Part shown: one piece after another, positions 7,767-14,968 of the stretch
Layout of the letters: each line of letters starts with the position of its first letter
Numbering within the stretch: the stretch's first letter is position 1
Source of the DNA: Caldilineaceae bacterium
Lineage (GTDB): Bacteria; Chloroflexota; Anaerolineae; Caldilineales; Caldilineaceae
Direction of reading: 5' to 3'
Assembly (NCBI GenBank): GCA_020634815.1
Contig: JACKBA010000003.1
Span: forward strand, 1 to 64,000
DNA length: 64,000 bases
The notes under the pieces: generated by a model
Told to the model about the DNA's origin: nothing
Database searches by the model: none
The model's input: the letters and a program-made list of their open reading frames with translations, nothing else
Program-made: the position numbers and the translations under genes

Positions 7767-8312
7767 ATGACAACACCCATCGTTCTGATCGTCGGCGCGC
7801 CGGCCTCCGGCAAGAGCACAGCCAGCCGCGGCCTGGCCGCCCGCTTTGCCCGGAGCATCGCCATCAACGTGGACGACCTGCGCAGCATGGTGGTGGGCGG
7901 CGTCGTCCATCCCAGCGCCGTGTGGACCGACGAGCTGGTCGAGCAGTTACACCTGGCGCGGCAGAGCGCGGTCGCCATGGCGCAGCGCTACCACGCTGCC
8001 GGATATGCCGTCGTCATCGATGATTTCTACGACCCGGCCTCGCGCCTGCGCGAATATGACGACCTCGCCCGCGCCGGCATGATGCGCGTTCTGCTCTACC
8101 CCGCCGCGCAGAAGGCGCACGCGCAGAATCTCCAGCGCTCCGGCCCCGGACCGCTGCAAGAATACCTGGACGACGGCATCCGCATCGTCTATGCCGAGCT
8201 GGGCAAGGCGCTCGACGGCCTTCAGCATGACGGGTGGATCGTACTCGACACCACGGATGACAGCCCGGCCCAAACGGTGGATCGGCTGCACGCGCTGGCG
8301 GCCCGCCTGTAG
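7767..8312 (+). CDS. P-loop kinase / zeta-toxin-like AAA_33 protein
   Basis: This 181-residue protein starts at the ATG at 7767, 5 bp after an AAGGGAG site; a longer upstream frame has no such site. Walker A is GAPASGKST (10-18). A second conserved element INVDDLRSMVVGG and a Walker B-like AVVIDDFYDPAS follow, and a 'lid' region HAQNLQRSGPG occurs near residue 120. The arrangement fits the AAA_33 family of small phosphotransferases (chloramphenicol phosphotransferase, zeta toxin, polynucleotide-kinase-like). The substrate cannot be told. No antitoxin of the epsilon type is next to it, so a metabolic or RNA-repair kinase is as likely as a toxin. Confidence 0.8.
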   Translation: MTTPIVLIVGAPASGKSTASRGLAARFARSIAINVDDLRSMVVGGVVHPSAVWTDELVEQLHLARQSAVAMAQRYHAAGYAVVIDDFYDPASRLREYDDLARAGMMRVLLYPAAQKAHAQNLQRSGPGPLQEYLDDGIRIVYAELGKALDGLQHDGWIVLDTTDDSPAQTVDRLHALAARL

Positions 8313-8391
8313 CCCTGCATACCGACGCGGCCAGTTCTCTTCGCTACCATGGCGGGCAGTCCGGTCCCCCGTGTGTCAAGGAGGTTCACCT

Positions 8392-9426
8392 ATGCCGCGC
8401 ACACTCACCCGCCGCACCGTGTTGAAGCTGGGCCTGGCCAGTACGGCCCTGGCTGCGTGCGCGCCGGCGCTGCCGGCCACGCGTCCTGCCGCGGCCCCGG
8501 CCGCCGCCGAAGTCGCCGCGCCCGTCGCGGTCACCGCCGCGACCGAAGTCGAGCTTGCCCAGGCCATGGCCGGCGCGGCGCAGGCTTTGCTCGCCGCGCT
8601 GGACGATCCGCAGCGCGCCAAGGCCGCCTACGCCTTCGACGATGCCGAGCGCGTCCGCTGGCACTGGACGACGCCGCGCAACTTTCCACGCAACGGCCTG
8701 CCGCTCACCGAAATGTCCGCCGAGCAAAAGACGCTGGCGCACGCGCTGCTGGCGGCCAGTGTCGCCTCCGCCGGCTACGCCAAGGCCGTGGCGATCATGG
8801 CGCTGCAAAGCGACCTGGGCAACGACCCCGAACTCTACTACGTCACGCTCTTCGGCACGCCGGGCGAGGGTGCGTGGGGCTGGCGATGGGAAGGCCATCA
8901 CCTTTCGCGCCACTTCACTGTCGTCGACGGCCAGGTGGTGATGACGCCCTTCTTCCTCGGCGCGTGGCCCACGGTCAACGGTGCGGGCGAACGCGCCATG
9001 CCGCGCGAGGAGGATGCCGCGCTGGAACTGGTCACGAGCCTGGGCGCGCCGGCCATCTTCCAGGAAAACACGCTCACCCGCCACGTCACGCAGAACGACG
9101 CGCGCGTCCAGCCGCTCGACCCCGTGGGCGTCGAGTTCGCCGCCATGACCGACGCGCAGCAGCAGCTCGTCGTGGAGATCGTGGAGACCTATCTCGCTGC
9201 CATGCCGCCCTTTATGGCCGCCGCCCAGCGCGCCCGCATCGACGCGGCCGGGCTCGACGCCATCCGCTTCGGCTGGGCCGGCCCGCTGGAGCTGCGCCGC
9301 CCCACCTACTACCGGCTGCAAGGGCCCACCTTCCTGCTCGAGCACGACAAATCGCGCAACGGCGGCACGCACATCCACAGCGTGTGGCGCGACTTCGAGC
9401 GCGATTTTGGGATGGGAGGGGCGTGA
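8392..9426 (+). CDS. Tat-exported DUF3500 lipoprotein
   Basis: A 344-residue protein preceded by an ideal AAGGAGGT site. The N-terminus MPRTLTRRTVLKLGLASTAL has a twin-arginine motif (RR at 7-8) and continues AACAP, a lipobox with Cys23, so it should be exported folded and lipid-anchored. The mature part has the DUF3500 signature: a glycine/tryptophan stretch GEGAWGWRWEGHHLSRHFTV and a C-terminal HDKSRNGGTHIHSVWRDFE. The family is of unknown function; many histidines and Tat export suggest a cofactor or metal. The MsrQ-like membrane gene follows after a repeat array, where an MsrP-type Tat enzyme would normally be expected. Confidence 0.85.
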   Translation: MPRTLTRRTVLKLGLASTALAACAPALPATRPAAAPAAAEVAAPVAVTAATEVELAQAMAGAAQALLAALDDPQRAKAAYAFDDAERVRWHWTTPRNFPRNGLPLTEMSAEQKTLAHALLAASVASAGYAKAVAIMALQSDLGNDPELYYVTLFGTPGEGAWGWRWEGHHLSRHFTVVDGQVVMTPFFLGAWPTVNGAGERAMPREEDAALELVTSLGAPAIFQENTLTRHVTQNDARVQPLDPVGVEFAAMTDAQQQLVVEIVETYLAAMPPFMAAAQRARIDAAGLDAIRFGWAGPLELRRPTYYRLQGPTFLLEHDKSRNGGTHIHSVWRDFERDFGMGGA

Positions 9427-9429
9427 GAC

Positions 9430-9622
9430 GTCATGAGTCATGCGTCAAACGTCAAACGTGATGCGTAACGAGTGATGCGTCATGCGTGATCCGGAAGCTT
9501 GACTCGTGACGCATGACGTTTGACGAGTGATGGTAGTGCGTAATCTTGACGCATGACGTTTGACGTTTGAGAACTGATGCCTGAGGAGCAGAAAGTAACC
9601 AGTCACGCATTACGCATCACGC
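9430..9622. repeat. intergenic array of degenerate heptamers
   Basis: From 9430 to 9492 the sequence is nine consecutive 7-mers of the form GTSATGC: GTCATGA, GTCATGC, GTCAAAC, GTCAAAC, GTGATGC, GTAACGA, GTGATGC, GTCATGC, GTGATCC. From about 9499 on, related units appear in the complementary orientation (TTGACTC, GTGACGC, ATGACGT, TTGACGA), and GTCACGC/ATTACGC/ATCACGC close the block. The whole is therefore an inverted pair of heptamer arrays filling the gap between two genes. Confidence 0.75.
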
Positions 9623-9637
9623 AATAAGAAGTGACCC

Positions 9638-10243
9638 ATGACAAAACCCTGGCTGACGCGCCATTGGCTGCGCGTTGTAGTGCATGGCGTGGGGATGGCG
9701 CTGCTGGCGTGGCTGGCGGTGGTCTACGCCTTCGGCCTGGCGCCGCTGCCCGAGCGCTATGTGATGCTGCTCAGCGGCACGCTGGGGCTGATCTTTCTCA
9801 CGGCGTCGCTGGCGTGCACGCCGCTGCGCTGGGCCGGCTTTGCCCGGGCCGGGCAGGTGCGTCGTGCGTTGGGACTCTACGCCTTCGCCTTCATCTCCAT
9901 CCACCTGGCCGTCTATGCCGTGGCCGAGAACGGGTTGGACGCCGCCCTCATCCTGCGCGACCTCGACGAGCGGCGCGCCATGCTCATCGGCGCTGCCGCG
10001 TTCGTGTTGCTCATCCCGTTAGCGGTCACGTCGACGGCCGGCTGGCAGCGGCGGCTGGGCCGGCGCTGGCGCACGCTGCATCGCCTGGTCTACGCCGCGG
10101 CCGTGCTCAGCGTCTGGCACTACCTCTGGCTCGACCGCGACATTCTCACCACGCCCATCCTCTATGCCCTCATCGTTGGCGCGCTGCTGGCGGTGCGCTT
10201 CGCCCGGCGCGTCTGGCCGGCGCGTGGCGGCCAGGCAGGGTAG
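9638..10243 (+). CDS. msrQ: MsrQ/YedZ-like heme-binding membrane protein
   Basis: A 201-residue integral membrane protein with about six hydrophobic segments. The ferric-reductase-like transmembrane features are present: histidine in FAFISIHLAVYAV, and LTSTAGW-type text VTSTAGWQRRLGRRWRTLHR followed by VLSVWHYLWLD, giving the b-type heme ligands expected in MsrQ. MsrQ passes quinol electrons to the periplasmic methionine-sulfoxide reductase MsrP. No msrP is adjacent; the preceding Tat-exported gene is a DUF3500 lipoprotein instead, so the partner may differ. The start has no obvious strong ribosome binding site (AATAAGAAGTGACCC). Confidence 0.8.
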   Translation: MTKPWLTRHWLRVVVHGVGMALLAWLAVVYAFGLAPLPERYVMLLSGTLGLIFLTASLACTPLRWAGFARAGQVRRALGLYAFAFISIHLAVYAVAENGLDAALILRDLDERRAMLIGAAAFVLLIPLAVTSTAGWQRRLGRRWRTLHRLVYAAAVLSVWHYLWLDRDILTTPILYALIVGALLAVRFARRVWPARGGQAG

Positions 10244-10402
10244 CTCCTTTCCCGCTCTCCCTCTTTTCCTCTTGCCGGTCCCCTTCCCGTTCTCCCGTTC
10301 GCACCCCTTCACGGGAATCCGTGATAGAAGCTCGTCGGACCTTTTAGTAAAGTAGATGGGCTGGTGGTCGATCTTGTTTTCATTTCCTGGGGAGAAGGTG
10401 CT

Positions 10403-11665
10403 ATGCAGCGAACGATCATGGCCGGCGTGGGATTGTTGGTGATGGCCGGGCTGGTGCTGGGTGTTGTCTTGATGAGGGCGCCGCTCCGTCTGAACTATGC
10501 GCCGGCCGGCACAGGGCACGCCGCCGAGCTGGCAGCGGCGCCGGATTCGCCACTACCCACAATGGAAGCGCCGACCGCGTCACCTGCGCGGGCGACGCCT
10601 GAGCCATTCATCAGCACCGCAGACGGCGACGTGTGGCAGGTGCTCGACCCGGTCAACCGTCTCAGCTTCTTTCTACCGATGACATGGGATGCGGTAACGC
10701 CGGAAGCTGGCGTGCAGAGCGGGGTGACGGAGGTGGCCAACTACGACCTGCGCGACGCTACGTCACGGCCCGCGGGCGCGGTGAAGGCGCAGATTGGCGT
10801 CGACCTGCTGGCCGAAGGCGAGGAGTTCGACGCGTGGGTTGCAGAGCAACGCAATACGGCACGTGCAGCCGGCGAGACGTTGAACGAGGTGCAGCCCTAC
10901 AAGCTGGGCGAGTTTTCTGGCGTGGCGTACACGAGCCAGCCGGCAGGCTCTGATGGAGAGGCTGCCCTGTCCATCTATCTGCCGTTGGCGACGGGACGCA
11001 TCGTCACAATCAGCGGCGGACCGGCAGAGTCGCCCGCCTTCGCTCAACTGCTGCACAGCCTGGAGAGCCTGTTGGTGGATCCGTCACCCTTGCCGCCGCC
11101 GCCCGGCTATACCTACACCATCCCTGGCCTGACGCCGATCCCGCTCACGCCGCCGCCGGTGCCCTCGGCCACCCCCAGCCGCGAACCCTTCGTCGTGCGC
11201 GACCCCGTCAACCGCTTCTCCCTCACCCTGCCGCCGGGCTGGTTTGCCTTCACGCCTCATGCTGATTCTATCCTCGGTGTAACAAACGTAATCAATTACG
11301 ACCAAGGAGCGTATGACAAACGACCTCTCGGCGGCATCAAAGCACAGATCAGTATCGGACAACTGGAAGGAGGCAGAAGCTTTGAGGATTGGATCGTCGA
11401 GCGACGTAAGCTGGAAACATCGTTCGAAAATGGATCGGTGGGTAATCGTTTGGGCGAGGCACGGCCTTACGAGCTGGGCGCCTATTCCGGGGTTGCGTAT
11501 ACGATAGAAGAACCAGGCATTGACGATGCTAGCGGTGACATCATTTTCACAATCTACTTATTGACCGAAACGCGGCGGATTATAGGGATCGGCGTGCGGC
11601 CGATGGACTCGCCGCACTTCGACGAGATCATGAAGATTCTGGAAACGATCGTCGTCGAGTCGTAA
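10403..11665 (+). CDS. membrane-anchored protein with two PsbP-like repeats
   Basis: The 420-residue product starts at the ATG at 10403 after GGAGAAGG. A signal-anchor (TIMAGVGLLVMAGLVLGVVL) is followed by a Pro/Thr/Ala-rich linker and two homologous domains of about 160 residues. They share DPVNR-L/F-S, a W in the next strand, GVTEVANYD versus GVTNVINYD, KAQIGVDLL versus KAQISIGQL, and GEFSGVAYT versus GAYSGVAYT. A proline-rich stretch (PSPLPPPPGYTYTIPGLTP) separates them. The fold looks like PsbP/Mog1-type extracellular domains. No catalytic residues are evident. The second copy has lower GC in places (around 11300-11600), which may reflect a different history. Confidence 0.7.
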   Translation: MQRTIMAGVGLLVMAGLVLGVVLMRAPLRLNYAPAGTGHAAELAAAPDSPLPTMEAPTASPARATPEPFISTADGDVWQVLDPVNRLSFFLPMTWDAVTPEAGVQSGVTEVANYDLRDATSRPAGAVKAQIGVDLLAEGEEFDAWVAEQRNTARAAGETLNEVQPYKLGEFSGVAYTSQPAGSDGEAALSIYLPLATGRIVTISGGPAESPAFAQLLHSLESLLVDPSPLPPPPGYTYTIPGLTPIPLTPPPVPSATPSREPFVVRDPVNRFSLTLPPGWFAFTPHADSILGVTNVINYDQGAYDKRPLGGIKAQISIGQLEGGRSFEDWIVERRKLETSFENGSVGNRLGEARPYELGAYSGVAYTIEEPGIDDASGDIIFTIYLLTETRRIIGIGVRPMDSPHFDEIMKILETIVVES

Positions 11666-11744
11666 GTGCAACTGTATTAGCGCCTCAAGCCGTGCAGCTT
11701 CAGCACCTGATTTTCAAGACTTTACCAGATTGGGAGGATTCCAC

Positions 11745-13817
11745 GTGTCCATTCTTTCTGTCAGAGCCCTCGTCATTAAGACACTGGCAATGCTCATCGT
11801 TGCGTTGAGTGCAGGCATTTCCGTGTTCCTGGCCGCACCCAGCACACCAGCGATGGCGCAGCAGGCATGCCCAACCGGGGTGACCTACGCCGGCGATGAG
11901 GCACCCAACAGCACGCTCAAGCTGCAAATGCCCTTCGTCTCCGGTGAATACTGGACGGTGGGTGGAGGGGGATCGTTTTATGGAAATAACTTTCACTGTA
12001 ATTCATACAATGACCACTATGCAACCGACTGGAATCGTCCGAATGATGCGGGAGCCGCAGTCCTGGCGGTGGCTGACGGTCAAGTTTCAGCTTCAGTAGG
12101 TGCTCCTTGTCCTACGGGCGGCTACGGATGTCGCGTGACGATTGAGCATGCAGATGGTTATAAGACGACCTACGCTCATTTGCAAGATGTGAAGCCGGGT
12201 ATCGTTGATGGTTCGAAAGTCAAAACCGGGATGCAGGTTGGTTTTGTAGGTAGCAGTGGAACGACAGCGGATCATCTACACTTGGCTTTTCGGCGCAACA
12301 ATTCTTCAACATGCAACACCAGCGGGTACTGTGCGGCCGGCGAGACGTTGATGCCGCCGCAGGGGCACAAGCCCAGCCCCATGATGACCGCTCTAGGGCC
12401 GGTCAACCTGGAGGATGGCACCAACTATCAAAGCATCAACGGCCGGGGCTACCTGCCAAATCTGCGCACAGCCAGCGGCTGGCAATCGGTTACGGTCACG
12501 GTCAAGAACAATTCGGATCAAGCGACGACCGTCAACTACTACTACCGCGACTCCGGAGGTACTAACGCTTGTAATGGCAGTCAGGCAGTGCAGGCATACG
12601 GAAGTGTCTCCCTGAACCCAAGCTGTGCATGGTTCATACCCGCCGCAGGCTACATCGAGGCAGACCGTGACGTCAGCGTCACGGTCGCCAACCGGCGCAC
12701 CTCGCCTGTGGTCGAGGGCACACACACTGGCGTGTCCGCCGCAGTCGTGTGGGGCCCATTCAATCTGCCGCTGGTTGCCAAACGTCTGACCACAGCCAGC
12801 GGTCTGGCCGACAGCGACATTTTTGTGCAGAACGCCGCCGACACTGCAACCACCGTGCAGGTGCAACTGGTAGCCGCGCCGGGCAGTGGATATACAAATA
12901 TCACAAGGTCGTTTACATTGAACGCCTATGGCACACTTCGCTACTCACTCAAAGTAGATGGAAGTGTGCCCACTGGTTGGGTGGGATCGGCGGTGGTTAG
13001 CGCGCCCGCATCCGCCGTCGTCTCGGACTTCTTTGCCTGGGATGGGCAAACCGACTTTGCCTACAACGCGTATCCGTCGGATAACAAGGCATCGTCATGG
13101 TACATTCCGCTTTTCATGGTGCGGCGCACCGGTGCCACCGGTGATGCCAGCACGCCGATTTCAGTGCAGAATCTCACCGGCAACAATACGACAATCAGTA
13201 CCGGTCAAATGGTTCTGTCTTGCAAAGCAGCCCCCGGCTGGACGGACTTTGCAGTTTCGAACCCATCTCCAGTCAGTGACAATGCCTCCTACTCGTTCAA
13301 CCCGGCTACTGACTTGACCTTGTTCCCACCGTCAATGACGGGTTGGTGGGGTTCTTGCAAGCTGACTGTGCCAAACGATAAGAAGGTGCTGGTGCTAGCG
13401 CAAATTCGCTATCCGGCCAACAAGAATGCGTCAGCATATGAGGCCAGCCGCGCCGAAAACAGTGACCGGCAGTTGTTCTTCCCTGTCATTAAGCAACGGC
13501 TGGGAGATGGATCGGCCACTGCAGTGACGATTCAGAATCTCAATTCCTCTGCAGTGGTTTCGGCCACTTTCTACTATAAAGGCGAGCCTGCCTTATGTGC
13601 TGGTTCCGGTGATGTGACGGTATCCGATTCCATCCCGCCCGACAGTAACCTCGTTCATAACCATCGCCTGCCCAACTGGTTCTTGCCTGACGGGTGGTGC
13701 GGGTCGCTCAGAGTCGTATCGAACCAGCCTATTGATGGATTCGGTCAGATCACCAATATCAACACGTATGCATCCGGCGACACCATCCAGGCCTATAGCG
13801 CCCTCTCCCGTCCCTAG
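11745..13817 (+). CDS. secreted M23 (LytM) peptidase with C-terminal beta domains
   Basis: The start is taken as GTG 11745, 7 bp after GGGAGG; an in-frame TTG at 11730 would lie on top of that site. The 690-residue protein has a signal peptide (MLIVALSAGISVFLAAPST, cleavage near AMAQQ). Residues about 45-205 are an M23 domain with the zinc ligands in NDHYATDW and DHLHLAF, plus VTIEHADGYKTTYAHLQ; this family cuts peptidoglycan cross-bridges or related peptides. The remaining 480 residues form repeated beta-sandwich units with recurrent phrases (VQNAADTATTVQVQL, VQNLTGNNTT, IQNLNSSAVVSATFYY), likely for surface binding. GC content drops compared with neighbours. Confidence 0.85.
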   Translation: MSILSVRALVIKTLAMLIVALSAGISVFLAAPSTPAMAQQACPTGVTYAGDEAPNSTLKLQMPFVSGEYWTVGGGGSFYGNNFHCNSYNDHYATDWNRPNDAGAAVLAVADGQVSASVGAPCPTGGYGCRVTIEHADGYKTTYAHLQDVKPGIVDGSKVKTGMQVGFVGSSGTTADHLHLAFRRNNSSTCNTSGYCAAGETLMPPQGHKPSPMMTALGPVNLEDGTNYQSINGRGYLPNLRTASGWQSVTVTVKNNSDQATTVNYYYRDSGGTNACNGSQAVQAYGSVSLNPSCAWFIPAAGYIEADRDVSVTVANRRTSPVVEGTHTGVSAAVVWGPFNLPLVAKRLTTASGLADSDIFVQNAADTATTVQVQLVAAPGSGYTNITRSFTLNAYGTLRYSLKVDGSVPTGWVGSAVVSAPASAVVSDFFAWDGQTDFAYNAYPSDNKASSWYIPLFMVRRTGATGDASTPISVQNLTGNNTTISTGQMVLSCKAAPGWTDFAVSNPSPVSDNASYSFNPATDLTLFPPSMTGWWGSCKLTVPNDKKVLVLAQIRYPANKNASAYEASRAENSDRQLFFPVIKQRLGDGSATAVTIQNLNSSAVVSATFYYKGEPALCAGSGDVTVSDSIPPDSNLVHNHRLPNWFLPDGWCGSLRVVSNQPIDGFGQITNINTYASGDTIQAYSALSRP

Positions 13818-13838
13818 CTTCTTCCGGGTGAACGCGCA

Positions 13839-13876
13839 CCACCCTTGCACGGACCCGTGCAAGGGTGGCTTTTTCC
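13839..13876 (+). terminator. intrinsic terminator
   Basis: A perfect 14-bp stem CCACCCTTGCACGG / CCGTGCAAGGGTGG (13839-13852 and 13855-13868) is followed by CTTTTTCC. It lies 21 bp after the stop of the M23 peptidase gene and is a textbook rho-independent terminator for it. Confidence 0.9.
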
Positions 13877-14041
13877 CGGCAGCCGATACCCCGCGTATGA
13901 TCGCTATCTCCAGCAGAAGAACAAGGCCACAGCGGGAACGCAAGCTACGCATGCAGCGTTATCTGAAATGCGAGTCCTAGACAGCCCCGTGACGGCAAAG
14001 CTGTCACGGCCCATCTTCCCAGAAAGTGAGAACAAAGCGCA

Positions 14042-14278
14042 ATGGCTACCCTCAAGTCTTTGACCGAACGCGAACATGAAATCCTGCGACTGCTCTCTGA
14101 CGGCTTGCAGAACAAGGAGATCGCCCGCACGCTTGCCATCACCGAAAACACCGTGGAAACCCACCTGCGTCACATGTACGCCAAGCTTGAGGTCTACAAT
14201 CGCACGCAAGCCAGCCGCCGCTACCTGCAAGGCCAGGAGCCTTCAACACCGGATACGCTCTGCGTGGTCAGATCCTAG
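14042..14278 (+). CDS. stand-alone LuxR/GerE-type HTH protein
   Basis: A 78-residue protein that is almost only a GerE helix-turn-helix: LTEREHEILRLLSDGLQNKE, then IARTLAITENTVETHLRHMY and AKLEV. All usual family positions (TxRExxIL, G, NKEIA, TVxxHxxxIxxKL) are kept. It has no receiver, PAS or ATPase part, so any signal must come from a partner or from its expression level. The start ATG follows AAAGTGAG. It resembles detached C-termini of NarL or MalT regulators, but the good site and intact motif argue for a functional gene. Confidence 0.75.
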   Translation: MATLKSLTEREHEILRLLSDGLQNKEIARTLAITENTVETHLRHMYAKLEVYNRTQASRRYLQGQEPSTPDTLCVVRS

Positions 14279-14292
14279 CGCGCCTGCAAGTT

Positions 14293-14434
14293 CGGGCCAG
14301 AACTTTGCGGTTTGGAGTAATTGACAACGCGAGGCGCTCTCGGCATGATGTGCATAGGAGGGCCGTCGCCCTTGTTCGACGGTGCCTCGTCCTGGCCGAT
14401 GATTCATATGCGGAGATTCCGGCGAGGTGGAAGG
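14293..14434 (+). pseudogene. possible decayed TumE-like toxin C-terminus
   Basis: In the frame of codon 14320 the segment reads RFGVIDNARRSRHDVHRR then LVLADDSYAEIPARWK, which lines up with the usual end of TumE-family toxins ('r.DNe.g.gdH.H' then 'L.aDFyaEIerW'). It runs into the start of the downstream HTH gene, as TumE genes do with their antitoxin. No start codon or N-terminal half is found, so it would be a truncated remnant. The match is by eye and weak. Confidence 0.35.
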
Positions 14435-14785
14435 ATGAACACGGTCGTGCTTGAAGTTCGCACGCTTTCCGACGTACTGGCCGGTGCTGCCCGCACGCTG
14501 GACACCGGCCGCGCCGAAGCGGAGGCGCAGATCGCATTCGCAACCCCCGAATTGCTCTGGCAGGTGCTGACCGGCAAACGCTGGGAACTATTGCAGGCCA
14601 TGTGCGGCGCCGGGCCCATGTCGATCCGCGAGGCGGCACGCCGTGTCGGGCGCGACGTGAAGGCCGTGCACGGCGACATGGCGGCGCTGCTCAAGGCCGG
14701 CCTGGTCGATCGCACAGAAGATGGGCGCGTCGAATTCCCCTTTGACACCGTGCGCGTCGAATTCGAGTTGCACGCCGCGCCGTAG
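14435..14785 (+). CDS. HTH antitoxin-like transcriptional regulator (HVO_A0114/TumA type)
   Basis: A 116-residue protein from the ATG at 14435 after GGTGGAAGG. The core LLWQVLTGKRWELLQAMCGA, SIREAARRVGRDVKAVHGDM and AALLKAGLVDRTEDGRVEFP is a winged helix typical of the HVO_A0114 family, ending with VRVEFEL as family members do. These proteins are commonly the DNA-binding antitoxin of TumE-type toxins and repress their own operon. The toxin here seems reduced to a fragment (14293-14434), so this may be a surviving orphan antitoxin. Confidence 0.75.
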   Translation: MNTVVLEVRTLSDVLAGAARTLDTGRAEAEAQIAFATPELLWQVLTGKRWELLQAMCGAGPMSIREAARRVGRDVKAVHGDMAALLKAGLVDRTEDGRVEFPFDTVRVEFELHAAP

Positions 14786-14812
14786 CAGGGCGTTGCCTAG
14801 CTGACGGGCCTG

Positions 14813-14888
14813 GGCGTACGGGCTTGGCATGCCAAGCCCACCGGGCGATATATCGCCACAGGGGCATGAACTTTCATGCCCGTACGCC
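14813..14888. repeat. nested palindromes, branched structure; probable bidirectional terminator
   Basis: An outer perfect 10-bp stem GGCGTACGGG (14813-14822) / CCCGTACGCC (14879-14888) encloses three inner palindromes: GGGCTTGGCA/TGCCAAGCCC (14820-14839), GGCGATATATCGCC (14844-14857) and GGGCATGA/TCATGCCC (14862-14881). Outer and inner arms partly overlap, so alternative folds exist. It lies between convergent genes, where a two-way terminator would be useful. Confidence 0.6.
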
Positions 14889-14968
14889 ATTGCCAATATC
14901 TTTCTCAAAGCTCATGATCCCCCGGTAGCGCAGTAGCGCTGCCGGAGCAATCCCGCATAGTCACCAGT

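Noticed and set aside
9430..9622. CRISPR array
   Set aside because: Units are 7 bp, degenerate and without unique spacers; no cas gene is present.
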